From assembly GCA_045802495.1 (NCBI GenBank), contig JBJMQW010000459.1, positions 1-11,792 on the forward strand: 11,792 nt of DNA. Reading direction: 5' to 3'. Position 1 is the first letter of the stretch. The number at the start of each line of letters is the position of its first letter. Shown here piece by piece: positions 1 through 7,309 of the stretch. A program made the translations under genes and the position numbers. This DNA is from AP-15 sp045802495. GTDB taxonomy: Bacteria; Pseudomonadota; Alphaproteobacteria; ATCC43930; CGMCC-115725. The notes beneath the pieces are model-generated. The model was not told where the DNA came from. It searched no databases and saw only the letters and a program-made list of their open reading frames with translations.

Positions 1-799
1 AATCCCCCGAGGGCGACAGCGACAATTGCTGGACATTGCGCATGAACTGCATCCGCAATCTGTGCGCCGCCTCGCGCTCCTCGCGGTTCATCGCAATATG
101 GAGAGCACGGGTCAGCCCCACCGTCATCGGGTCGTAAATCCGCCCCCGAGCCTCGATCGCCTTGCGGTAGACGCCGATGCTCTCGGCGACCAATTCAGGG
201 CTGCCGTTTTGACCGAGCAGCAGGTTGAACCCGTCCTCGGCCACCTGGCGGATCGAATCCGGGCTGAAGGCGCCGATACACAATGGCGGATGCGGCTTTT
301 GCACCGGCGCCGGCTCGACGACGATGTCCTCGTAACGCCATCACTTCCCGTGGTGCGAGAAGCGCCCTTTCGCCGTCCACGCCTTGCGCAGGAACGCCAC
401 GGCTTCGTCATAACGCTCGCCGGCTTCTTCCATCGGAATGCAGAAGCCGTGGAACTCGCCCCACCGGTAGCCCCTGCCGATGCCGAGATCGAGCCGGCCA
501 TTGGAAAGGAGGTCCAGTGTCGCCGCTTGCTCGGCGAGGAGCGCGGGGTTGTGCCAAGGCAACACCAGCACAGCCGTGCCGAGCCGCATCGTCGAGGTCT
601 TGGCCGCCAGATAGGTCAGAAAGCTCAATGTCGCCGAGATCTGCCCGAACCCGGTGAAGTGATGCTCGACCAGAAAGACGCTGTGAAAGCCGAGAGCCTC
701 GGCCTCGCAAATGTAATCGACGTAATCGGTATAGATCTGGCTGTCGCTCGCCTGCTCACCGATCTCGGTCCGGGCCCCGCCGAACAATCCAAACCGCAT
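1..799 (-). pseudogene. Luciferase-like (LLM class) flavin-dependent monooxygenase, partial, interrupted by in-frame TGA
   Basis: This encodes a bacterial-luciferase-family, FMN-dependent oxidoreductase; the substrate cannot be told. The start ATG at 797-799 (protein begins MRFGLFGG) has the ribosome-binding site GGAAGAGG a few bases upstream. Family signatures are VEHHF near residue 45, the segment LGTAVLVLPWHNPALLAEQ, and GRLDLGIGRGYRWGEF. After HGK (residue 152) the frame meets TGA at 341-343. The same frame then continues without another stop to base 2 and still reads as the family: WRYEDIVVEPAPVQ, then PHPPLCIGAFSPDSIRQVAEDG. The codon lost is one where relatives usually carry an aromatic residue, and the usual Trp of PPLW is Cys. 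The gene follows the aldo/keto reductase by 84 bases on the same strand and is probably cotranscribed with it. It is a recent nonsense pseudogene, a readthrough case or a sequence error. The 3' end lies beyond the left edge. Confidence 0.8.
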
Positions 800-882
800 A
801 CCCAACCTCTTCCGATCCATAGGCGGCCAAGCGCCCGCTCCATCCCCGGTGCGGGTACCGGCGCCGCTGCACGCAAAATTAC

Positions 883-1860
883 CTAAAGGCCGAGCGTTCG
901 GCTGTAAATCTCGGGATAGCGAGCGCCGGCCGCGGCGCCCGGCTGGAAAATGCGTTCGAGAGCCTCCGCCGTGGCCGCTGAAAATCGGAGGTCCGCGGCG
1001 GCGGCGTTCTCTTCGAGCCACCGACGATGACTGGTGCCAGCAATCGGGACGATCGAGCGACCGCGCGACAGCAGCCAGGCGAGGGCCAATTGCGCCGGGG
1101 TGCAGCCCTCGATTTCGGCAAGCTGGCGCAGTCCCGCCACGAGCTCTAGGTTGCGGTTCATATTCTCTCGCTGAAAACGCGGCATGCGCCGGCGCGCATC
1201 GCCGTCTCGCAAGTCTTCGCGGCCGGTGACGGTCCCGGTCAGAAAGCCGCGGCCGAGCGGGCTATAGGCGACAAAGCCGATGCCCAGCCCTTGGCAGAGA
1301 CCGAGGATTTCGCCCTCGACCTCACGACTCCACAACGAATATTCGATCTGCACTGCCGATATCGGATGGGTAGCGTGGGCGCGCCGGATCGTCTCCGGGC
1401 CGGCTTCCGATATGCCAAGGAAGCGCACCTTGCCCTCTGCGACCAGCTCGCTCATGGCGCCGACAGTATCCTCGATCGGCACCTCCGGATCGACACGGTG
1501 AATGTAATAAAGATCGATATGGCCGGTTCGCAGCCGCTCGAGGCTGCGCTCGCAAGCCGCCTTGACGTATTCGGGGCGCCCGTCCGCTGTCGGGGTACCG
1601 TCGGATCTCCGCAAATTGCCGAACTTGCTGGCGATGACGTATTCGTGCCGGCGCCTGTCGATTGCCCGGCTGATCAGCTCTTCGTTGCGTCCTTGGCCAT
1701 AGGCGTCCGACGTGTCGAGAAAGTCGATCCTGATCTCGGCGGCGCGGCGGATCGTCTCGATTGCCGAAGCTGGATCGGGCTCGCCGTAGAACGGCGTCAT
1801 CGTCGCGCAGCCCAAACCGATTGCCGACACCTCCAAACGACCAAGTTGGCGACGTTCCAT
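883..1860 (-). CDS. Aldo/keto reductase
   Basis: A cytosolic NAD(P)H-dependent aldo/keto reductase of the monomeric TIM-barrel type, 325 residues, reducing aldehydes or ketones of unknown identity. The N-terminus MERRQLGRLEVSAIGLGC is the standard opening strand of the family. The catalytic tetrad is visible as Asp49 and Tyr54 (FLDTSDAYG), Lys79 (IASKFG) and His121 (YYIHRVD). A typical C-terminal cofactor-binding stretch follows (IVPIAGTSHRRWLEEN). I chose the ATG at 1858-1860 over an in-frame ATG 13 codons upstream because GGAGA sits just before it and the homologous fold begins there. It is divergent from the formylglutamate hydrolase gene and is the first gene of a likely two-gene unit with the luciferase-like monooxygenase. 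Confidence 0.93.
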   Translation of the reverse strand: MERRQLGRLEVSAIGLGCATMTPFYGEPDPASAIETIRRAAEIRIDFLDTSDAYGQGRNEELISRAIDRRRHEYVIASKFGNLRRSDGTPTADGRPEYVKAACERSLERLRTGHIDLYYIHRVDPEVPIEDTVGAMSELVAEGKVRFLGISEAGPETIRRAHATHPISAVQIEYSLWSREVEGEILGLCQGLGIGFVAYSPLGRGFLTGTVTGREDLRDGDARRRMPRFQRENMNRNLELVAGLRQLAEIEGCTPAQLALAWLLSRGRSIVPIAGTSHRRWLEENAAAADLRFSAATAEALERIFQPGAAAGARYPEIYSRTLGL

Positions 1861-1950
1861 TCGCGGTCTCCGCAGCAGCCCGGCAGAGGCCGGATCCATA
1901 TCACTTGCCGAGGCGGCGCGCGCGGGCTACAGCTGCCGCCAGGCATTGGT

Positions 1951-1967
1951 GACACTATCGTCGTGTC
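1951..1967. promoter_or_regulatory. Possible operator dyad in the divergent intergenic region
   Basis: The 123-base gap between the divergent aldo/keto reductase and formylglutamate-hydrolase genes contains the short inverted repeat GACAC-N7-GTGTC. With one mismatch each arm extends to seven bases. Its place 17 bases before the plus-strand start would suit a repressor site. No convincing sigma-70 promoter was found next to it, and no regulator gene lies in the window. A dyad this short can occur by chance. Confidence 0.22.
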
Positions 1968-1983
1968 GCACTAAGCTTGCAGC

Positions 1984-2877
1984 ATGGACGGCGAATTCCC
2001 GCCCCGGTGGCCCGAAACCGGCGCTTTCTTTATACAGCGGCCATCGACACGCAGCCTGCCGCTGGTTCTCGCCTCGCCGCACAGCGGGTCCGAATATCCC
2101 GCCGACCTCCTCGCCGCCTCGCGGCTGGATCCCTTGGCGCTGCGCCGATCCGAGGACAGCTTTGTCGACGAGCTATTTGCAGCCGCACCGTGTCTCGGCG
2201 CCCCGCTGCTTTCGGCCCAGTTTCCTCGCGCCTATGTCGACGTCAACCGTGAGGCCTTCGAGCTCGACCCGGCAATGTTCTCCGACAAGTTGCCGGATTT
2301 CGTCAACGCCGCCTCGCCGCGGGTCCGCATGGGTCTCGGCACGATTGCCCGCATTGTCGCCAGCGGGGAAGAGATCTATTCGATGAAACTGCGCTTTGTC
2401 GAAGCGCAACGTCGCATCGAATGCCTCTATTACCCGTATCACCGCGCGCTGCGCCAATTGGTAGATGATACGGAGAGCACGTTCGGGGGATGTCTGCTCA
2501 TCGACTGCCATTCAATGCCGTCGGTGGGTGATTCCTCCTGCGGCAGGAACGGCGCCGACATCGTGCTTGGCGACTGCCACGGCACAGCCTGCGCTCCCGA
2601 GATTGTCGAGGCTGCCCGCAGCCTTCTTGCCAAGCGCGGCTTTGCGGTCGCGATCAACACCCCCTATGCGGGCGGGTTCACGACGGGTCATTATGGCCGT
2701 CCCGATGCGCGCCGCCATGCATTGCAGATCGAGATCAGTCGCGCCCTGTATATGGACGAGCAGAACTATCGCAGAAAGGCCTGCTTTTCCCGCTTGGTAG
2801 ACGATATGACGGACCTCATCGACCGATTGGGCCGCGTTGCGCGGCAGTGCCTGAGGGAAGCCGCCCCTGGCGCTTGA
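1984..2877 (+). CDS. N-formylglutamate amidohydrolase family protein
   Basis: A 297-residue protein of the N-formylglutamate amidohydrolase (FGase) family, a zinc-dependent hydrolase fold related to carboxypeptidases; the named member releases formate from N-formyl-L-glutamate. Visible signatures are SPHSG (31-35), YVDVNRE (84-90), LIDCHSMP (172-179), NTPYAGGFTT (225-234) and HALQIEISRALYMDE (245-259); the His, Asp and Glu residues in these are the likely metal and catalytic groups. The family usually ends histidine breakdown (hutG), but no hut genes are present here and the next gene is phenylalanine hydroxylase, so the true substrate may differ. No strong Shine-Dalgarno precedes the ATG at 1984. 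The upstream neighbour is divergent, so this is the first gene of its unit. Confidence 0.9.
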   Translation: MDGEFPPRWPETGAFFIQRPSTRSLPLVLASPHSGSEYPADLLAASRLDPLALRRSEDSFVDELFAAAPCLGAPLLSAQFPRAYVDVNREAFELDPAMFSDKLPDFVNAASPRVRMGLGTIARIVASGEEIYSMKLRFVEAQRRIECLYYPYHRALRQLVDDTESTFGGCLLIDCHSMPSVGDSSCGRNGADIVLGDCHGTACAPEIVEAARSLLAKRGFAVAINTPYAGGFTTGHYGRPDARRHALQIEISRALYMDEQNYRRKACFSRLVDDMTDLIDRLGRVARQCLREAAPGA

Positions 2878-2906
2878 TTGATCCGCTGACCCCGCAACCA
2901 CATCTT

Positions 2907-2955
2907 AGAGGAGTGGTACATATGCGTGGGAGGGCGCGCAGCTAAGGAGCGGTGG
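2907..2955 (+). promoter_or_regulatory. Translation leader of phhA with a 7-codon minicistron
   Basis: AGAGGAG (2907-2913) is a strong Shine-Dalgarno eight bases before an ATG at 2922. That ATG opens a 7-codon frame, MRGRARS, ending at TAA 2943-2945. The TAA is itself the first part of a second Shine-Dalgarno, TAAGGAG (2943-2949), six bases before the phhA ATG at 2956. Ribosomes ending the minicistron would therefore be delivered to the phhA start, which suggests translational coupling. The peptide has no Phe or Tyr codons, so it is not an attenuator of the amino-acid-sensing kind. The alternative is that phhA starts at GTG 2926 from the first site. Confidence 0.4.
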
Positions 2956-3843
2956 ATGATCGAGGCCCGGCGGGATCCGATCGCAGATTTTGCCATCGAG
3001 CAGAATTGGCACGAATACAGCGAGAATGAGCACGCGACATGGCGGCTGCTGTTCGAGCGACAGCAGCGGCTGCTTGCCGGGCGCGCCTGCCGCGAGTATC
3101 TCGACGGCCTCGTCGGGCTCGGGGTCGTGGCGGAAGGAATTCCTGACTTCCGGCATTTGAGCGATGTTCTCGAGGATGCGACCGGGTGGCGCATCGTGGC
3201 AGTTCCCGGCCTCGTGCCGGATGATGTCTTTTTCGCTTATCTCGCGCGCCGCCGATTTCCGTCGACGTGCTTTATCCGTCGCCGCGACCAGCTCGATTAC
3301 CTACAGGAGCCCGACGTCTTTCACGATGTCTGCGGCCACGTGCCGTTGCTGATGAACCCGGTCTTCGCCGATTACATGCAGGCCTACGGCGAAGGCGGGC
3401 TCAAGGCGCTGGGCCTGGGACACCTGCAGCGTCTGGCCCGGCTTTATTGGTACACCGTCGAGTTCGGGCTGATTGCCACACCGGGTGGTTTACGGATCTA
3501 CGGCTCCGGCATCCTCTCTTCCGCCGGGGAGTCGGTCTACAGTCTCGACGACCCTCGGCCCCGGCGGCTTCTTTTTGATCTCCGGCGGGTCATGCGGACC
3601 CGCTATCGCATCGACGCCTTCCAGCAGACCTATTTCGTCATCGAAAATTTCGAGCAGCTGTTCGAGGCGACCCGGCCTGATTTTGCACCGATCTATCGCC
3701 AGATAGCGGCGCTACCCGATATCGAGCCCGATGCGCTCCTCGAGGCGGATCGCGAAGTTCCTCCGACCCGCGGCGAAAAAAATGGGCCGCAGCATGACCG
3801 CAGCCCAAGTTTAGGGAGGAAACGCCTAGAAGACGTACGGTAG
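2956..3843 (+). CDS. phhA: Phenylalanine 4-monooxygenase (phenylalanine hydroxylase)
   Basis: A cytosolic, tetrahydropterin- and Fe(II)-dependent aromatic amino acid hydroxylase that converts L-Phe to L-Tyr, the first step of Phe catabolism. The length of 295 residues fits the single-domain bacterial type, with no N-terminal ACT regulatory domain. The 2-His-1-carboxylate iron site is visible: His123 and His128 in VFHDVCGHVP, and Glu169 in YWYTVEFGL. Other family stretches are PDFRHLSDVL, ARRRFPSTCFIRRRDQLDYLQEPD and YGSGILSSAGE. The start at ATG 2956 is preferred because TAAGGAG lies six bases upstream; a GTG at 2926 in the same frame would add ten residues. It lies 78 bases after the formylglutamate-hydrolase gene and is probably cotranscribed. 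No pterin-recycling phhB gene or PhhR-like regulator is in the window. The last 30 or so residues are charged and of low conservation. Confidence 0.95.
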   Translation: MIEARRDPIADFAIEQNWHEYSENEHATWRLLFERQQRLLAGRACREYLDGLVGLGVVAEGIPDFRHLSDVLEDATGWRIVAVPGLVPDDVFFAYLARRRFPSTCFIRRRDQLDYLQEPDVFHDVCGHVPLLMNPVFADYMQAYGEGGLKALGLGHLQRLARLYWYTVEFGLIATPGGLRIYGSGILSSAGESVYSLDDPRPRRLLFDLRRVMRTRYRIDAFQQTYFVIENFEQLFEATRPDFAPIYRQIAALPDIEPDALLEADREVPPTRGEKNGPQHDRSPSLGRKRLEDVR

Positions 3844-3989
3844 ACCACAACCGGTGATCGTTACCGCACTGCACAATGTAATGCGTCACGCCGCGAAGTC
3901 AAGACTCTTTTTCGAAAGACCTTGGCAAGGTTGAAGAATCCCGGTCAGATCAGGGCCTTAGGCAAAGCTCTCCGGCGGGGAAATGTGCA
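3844..3989. other. Intergenic region between phhA and otsB
   Basis: This 146-base spacer carries no gene I can support. It contains a 13-base dyad, ACCTTG-G-CAAGGT at 3919-3931, which could bind a dimeric regulator of otsB. It also has a T-run at 3908-3912 without a stable stem in front of it, so it is not a convincing terminator. GGGGAAA just upstream of 3990 serves as the otsB ribosome-binding site. I found no clear sigma-70 or EcfG-type promoter here. Confidence 0.3.
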
Positions 3990-4760
3990 ATGCACAAAGA
4001 CGGTTTTCTGACGTTCGGGGAATCGCAGGCGACACCGCCGCCGCTGCTCGATCGCAAATCGGCTCTCTTTCTTGACGTCGACGGCACCGTGTTGGAGATC
4101 GCTCCGCGTCCCGATCTCGTTCGCGTCCCTGTCGGCTTGCCGGACCTGCTGGCACAAATTGCCGCGGAGCGCGAGGGCGCTCTCGCGCTGATCAGCGGGC
4201 GGCCGCTCGAACAGATCGATCGGCTGTTGCGGCCTTGGCGCGGCGCGGCGGCCGGCACCCATGGCATCGAGCGGCGGCGCGCGGACGGCACCCTCGCCTC
4301 CGTTCTCGACAGCGCGGGCGCGGCGGCGCTCGATCGCATTCGGCCCGAACTTGTCGCAATCGTGGCTGACGATGGGCGGCTGCTCTACGAGGATAAGGGA
4401 GGCACGCTCGCCCTCCACTATCGTGCAGCTCCCGAACGCGAGCCCGAGATCCGCGCCTATGCGGAAGCGCTGCAACGCGAGGCCCCTGCTCTACGCTTGA
4501 TCGCCGGCAAAATGGTCGTCGAGTTCCAGCCCCTCGCCGTGCACAAGGGCTTGGCGATTGCTGCTTTTCTGACAGAACCACCCTTCCGTGGACGCTGCCC
4601 CGTATTCGTCGGCGACGACGTTACCGATGAGGACGGTTTTGCTGAAGTCCGCCGGCAGGGCGGTATCGCGGTCCGGGTCGGAGCTATTTGCCGGACTGCC
4701 GCCACCTACAGCCTGCCTTCGGTTGCAGCGGTGCTCGCATGGCTTTCGAGAACCGGCTAA
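3990..4760 (+). CDS. otsB: Trehalose-6-phosphate phosphatase
   Basis: A 256-residue HAD-superfamily phosphatase that removes phosphate from trehalose 6-phosphate to give trehalose, in the cytosol. The HAD motifs are in order: DVDGT (29-33, nucleophile Asp29 and acid/base Asp31), SGR (69-71), Lys186 in VHKG, and the Mg-binding GDDVTDED (208-215). The cap domain between motifs I and III contains THGIE, typical of the family. The start ATG at 3990 has GGGGAAA upstream. It lies 102 bases before otsA on the same strand; together the two genes form the OtsAB pathway from UDP-glucose and glucose 6-phosphate. Here otsB comes first, and otsA appears to have a separate promoter. Confidence 0.95.
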   Translation: MHKDGFLTFGESQATPPPLLDRKSALFLDVDGTVLEIAPRPDLVRVPVGLPDLLAQIAAEREGALALISGRPLEQIDRLLRPWRGAAAGTHGIERRRADGTLASVLDSAGAAALDRIRPELVAIVADDGRLLYEDKGGTLALHYRAAPEREPEIRAYAEALQREAPALRLIAGKMVVEFQPLAVHKGLAIAAFLTEPPFRGRCPVFVGDDVTDEDGFAEVRRQGGIAVRVGAICRTAATYSLPSVAAVLAWLSRTG

Positions 4761-4809
4761 CCTGAGGCGTCAGTTCGCTCAACAATATCGCTCACGGACA
4801 AACGCCGTC

Positions 4810-4835
4810 GGAACATTCCTTTCGGTCGGTGTGTT
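4810..4835 (+). promoter_or_regulatory. Putative EcfG (general stress sigma factor) promoter of otsA
   Basis: The sequence reads GGAAC (4810-4814), 17 bases, then TGTT (4832-4835), with the -10 end 27 bases before the otsA ATG. The alphaproteobacterial EcfG/RpoE2-type sigma factors recognise GGAAC-N16/17-CGTT, so only the first base of the -10 box departs. Trehalose synthesis genes are known members of this regulon in several alphaproteobacteria, which makes the placement meaningful. The site lies between otsB and otsA, so it would raise otsA and glk without otsB. No matching site was found before otsB. Confidence 0.6.
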
Positions 4836-4862
4836 AACCTACGCAGCTGAAGCGAGGCGAAA

Positions 4863-6338
4863 ATGAGGCAGGGAGGCGTAGCAATATTCGGTCGAACCGA
4901 TCCGGCTCCAGACTCTCAGCACACGTCTGGACCGCATCTGCGCGACGACGACTCCGCTCGGCGACTGGTCGTAGTATCAAATCGCGTGTCGTTGACCGCC
5001 GGCGGCAAGCCCGATTCGGGAGGTCTAGCCGTCGCAATTCGCGCCGCATTGCAAGAGAGCGGCGGGATCTGGTTCGGCTGGAGCGGCGCGGTCCGACAGG
5101 AAGCACAAACGGAGCCCGCGATCGTCACCGAAGGCCCGCTCACCTTCGCTACCCTGGACCTAAGCCAGCAGGATTTCGACGAGTACTACATCGGCTTTGC
5201 TAACCGCGCACTCTGGCCGTTATTTCATTTCCGCAGTTCGCTGGTTCAATTCTCCCGTCGCAATCTTGCGGGGTATATGCGCGTCAATCGAATGTTTGCG
5301 CGCGCCCTGGCTCCGATGTTGTTGCCGGACGACCTCATTTGGGTTCACGACTACCACTTGATCCCGCTTGGCGAGCAATTGCGCCGGTTCGATGCGACGC
5401 AGCCTATCGGCTTTTTCCTGCACACCCCGTTCCCGGCCGCGGAGCTGCTGCGCGTATTGCCCAACCATTACGACATCGCCAAATGGCTGTGCTCCTACGA
5501 TCTGGTCGGGTTTCAGACGCAATCTGACCTCGACGGCTTCCGCGATTATCTGCTGCGCTGGGCCGGCGGCGATGAGCTCGGCAACGGCGTATTGCGGGCT
5601 TTTGGACGCATCGTGCGGGCGCAGGTCTTCCCGATCGGGATCGATGTGGCAACGGTCTCGGGACAGGCGAGAGCGGCCGACGGAGCTCGGCATAATCCGC
5701 GGCTACGCCAAAGCCTCGGCACCCGGACATTGATGATCGGCGTCGACCGGCTCGACTATTCGAAAGGCTTGGCAGCCCGGTTCGAGGCCTATTCGCACCT
5801 GCTCGAAACCTACCCCGAAACCCGCGGCCGCACGGTGCTCATCCAAATCGCGCCGCCGTCGCGCTCAGAAGTTCCCGAATACCAGGAGATCCGCGAGAAC
5901 CTCGCTGCCGCCGCTGGACACATCAACAGCCGCTACGGGGAATTCGACTGGACTCCGCTGCGCTACATCAACAAGAGCTTCCGTCACCCGATCCTGACCG
6001 GGTTCTTTCGCGCGAGCCGCATCGGGCTGGTGACGCCATTGCGTGATGGGATGAACCTGGTCGCCAAGGAATACGTCGCGTCTCAGCCCTCAGACGATCC
6101 GGGGGTTCTTGTCCTATCCTGTTTCGCGGGAGCCGCCCGAGAACTCGGCGAGGCCGTGATCGTGAACCCGTTCGACATCGAGGGGATGGCAGAGGCCATC
6201 CTTCAGGGGCTAAATATGCCGTTGGGCGAACGCAAGGAGCGGTGGAACGCGATGATGTCCGTCCTCGAGCGCAATGATATAACCGCGTGGCGCGAGAACT
6301 TCGTGCACGCTCTGTCGGCAAGCACCGCACGCCCGTGA
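4863..6338 (+). CDS. otsA: Trehalose-6-phosphate synthase (GT20)
   Basis: A 491-residue retaining glycosyltransferase (family GT20, GT-B fold) that joins glucose from UDP-glucose to glucose 6-phosphate, giving trehalose 6-phosphate. Visible motifs are VVSNR (37-41), SGGL (52-55), NRALWP (114-119), VHDYHLIPLG (161-170), FFLHTPFP (184-191), GVDRLDYSKG (293-302) and LRDGMNLVAKEY (393-404); the last two cover much of the donor site. There is a polar N-terminal extension of about 34 residues before the usual RLVVVSNRV opening. No later in-frame start codon offers a shorter protein, so the extension is probably real. GAGGCGAAA just before the ATG serves as ribosome-binding site. The stop codon overlaps the start of the glucokinase gene, and a stress-type promoter lies upstream. 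Confidence 0.96.
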   Translation: MRQGGVAIFGRTDPAPDSQHTSGPHLRDDDSARRLVVVSNRVSLTAGGKPDSGGLAVAIRAALQESGGIWFGWSGAVRQEAQTEPAIVTEGPLTFATLDLSQQDFDEYYIGFANRALWPLFHFRSSLVQFSRRNLAGYMRVNRMFARALAPMLLPDDLIWVHDYHLIPLGEQLRRFDATQPIGFFLHTPFPAAELLRVLPNHYDIAKWLCSYDLVGFQTQSDLDGFRDYLLRWAGGDELGNGVLRAFGRIVRAQVFPIGIDVATVSGQARAADGARHNPRLRQSLGTRTLMIGVDRLDYSKGLAARFEAYSHLLETYPETRGRTVLIQIAPPSRSEVPEYQEIRENLAAAAGHINSRYGEFDWTPLRYINKSFRHPILTGFFRASRIGLVTPLRDGMNLVAKEYVASQPSDDPGVLVLSCFAGAARELGEAVIVNPFDIEGMAEAILQGLNMPLGERKERWNAMMSVLERNDITAWRENFVHALSASTARP

Positions 6339-7303
6339 GTTCCTCAGTTGCCGCCGAGGCGGCGACGTCTCTGGTCGGAGATATCGGCGCGACGCATGCG
6401 CGCTTCGGCCTGGTTGCCGCAAACGGCGATCTGCTGCATTCCCGTACGCTGTCCGATGAGGACCACCCGACGATAGACGGCGCGCTCGAGGCCTTTCTGG
6501 CACAGCGCGGCCCGTTGCCGATGCCCCGGCAGGGCGCCATTGCGATCGCGTCGGCGATCACCGGCGATCGCGTCGCGATGACCAATCACCCTTGGGCCTT
6601 TTCCATTCGGGCGCTCAAGAGCCGGTTTGGGTTCGAGCGGCTGGAAGTCATCAACGATTTCACCGCGCTGGCCTTGGCTCTCCCGCGACTGACACCGAAC
6701 GACCGGCTGGCAGTGGGAGGCGGCGTTGCGGTCGCCGGCGCCCCGATCGGCGTCATCGGCCCGGGATCCGGCCTTGGCGTGTCTGGGCTCGTCCCTTCAG
6801 GCACCGGCTGGATTCCGCTTGCCGGGGAGGGCGGACATGCGACGATGGCGCCGGCGACCGATCGGGAGAGTGCGGTCCTCGACCGCATGCGGATGCATTT
6901 CGACCACGTCTCCGCCGAGCGGGCGCTGTCAGGGCCCGGTCTTGTCAACCTGTACAATACCTTGGCCCAGCTTAACGCCGTCCCGGCGCGCGGTTTCACG
7001 GCGGCCCAGATTACCGATCTGGCGATGCGCGGCGAAGACCCGCTCTGCGTCGAGACCACGCACATGTTCTGCGCCATGCTCGGCACGATGGCCGGCAATC
7101 TGGCGCTGACCCTCGGCGCCCGCGGCGGTGTCTATATCGGCGGCGGCATCGTCCCGAGACTCGGTCAGGTTTTTGCCGCTTCGCCCTTTCGCGAACGGTT
7201 CGAGGCGAAAGGCCGTTTTCACGCCTATCTCGCGGCGATACCAACATTCGTCGTGACCCATCCCTATCCGGCGTTTCTCGGCTGCGCCGTCCTCCTCGCG
7301 TAG
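6335..7303 (+). CDS. glk: Glucokinase (Glk family)
   Basis: A 322-residue ATP-dependent glucokinase of the bacterial Glk family, phosphorylating glucose to glucose 6-phosphate in the cytosol. It shows the phosphate loop DIGATHARF (16-24; relatives more often read DIGGTNARF), the sugar-binding and catalytic NDFTA (107-111, Asp108 as base), the adenosine/phosphate region IGPGSGLG (141-148), GEGGH (164-168) and a C-terminal YIGGGIVPRL. I chose GTG 6335 because it overlaps the otsA TGA as GTGA. Starting at the upstream in-frame GTG 6287 would give a 52-base overlap and 16 extra basic residues unlike the family. No independent ribosome-binding site is clear, which fits translational coupling. It can supply one of the two OtsA substrates. 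Confidence 0.92.
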   Translation: MSSSVAAEAATSLVGDIGATHARFGLVAANGDLLHSRTLSDEDHPTIDGALEAFLAQRGPLPMPRQGAIAIASAITGDRVAMTNHPWAFSIRALKSRFGFERLEVINDFTALALALPRLTPNDRLAVGGGVAVAGAPIGVIGPGSGLGVSGLVPSGTGWIPLAGEGGHATMAPATDRESAVLDRMRMHFDHVSAERALSGPGLVNLYNTLAQLNAVPARGFTAAQITDLAMRGEDPLCVETTHMFCAMLGTMAGNLALTLGARGGVYIGGGIVPRLGQVFAASPFRERFEAKGRFHAYLAAIPTFVVTHPYPAFLGCAVLLA

Positions 7304-7309
7304 TAGCAA

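Noticed and set aside
341..343. TGA as a selenocysteine codon or a reassigned stop
   Set aside because: Other genes in the window, such as otsA and the SDHAF4-like gene, end with TGA, so the code is standard; no Cys is expected at this family position and I could not point to a selenocysteine insertion element.
26..886. Long plus-strand open frame of 286 codons
   Set aside because: It lies opposite the luciferase-like monooxygenase gene, whose protein has clear family motifs, while this frame shows no recognisable domain; it is a GC-driven shadow.
1291..1974. Plus-strand open frame of 227 codons
   Set aside because: It is antisense to the aldo/keto reductase, which has its full catalytic tetrad; this frame has no family features or ribosome-binding site.
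3901..3931. Possible terminator after phhA (T-run and nearby dyad)
   Set aside because: The T-run has no stable GC-rich stem in front of it, and the ACCTTG/CAAGGT dyad follows it and has only a one-base centre, so it cannot form a terminator hairpin.
3919..3936. TTGGCAAGG as a sigma-54 promoter element before otsB
   Set aside because: The TTGGCA part fits the -24 box, but there is no TTGC-like -12 box at the required spacing.
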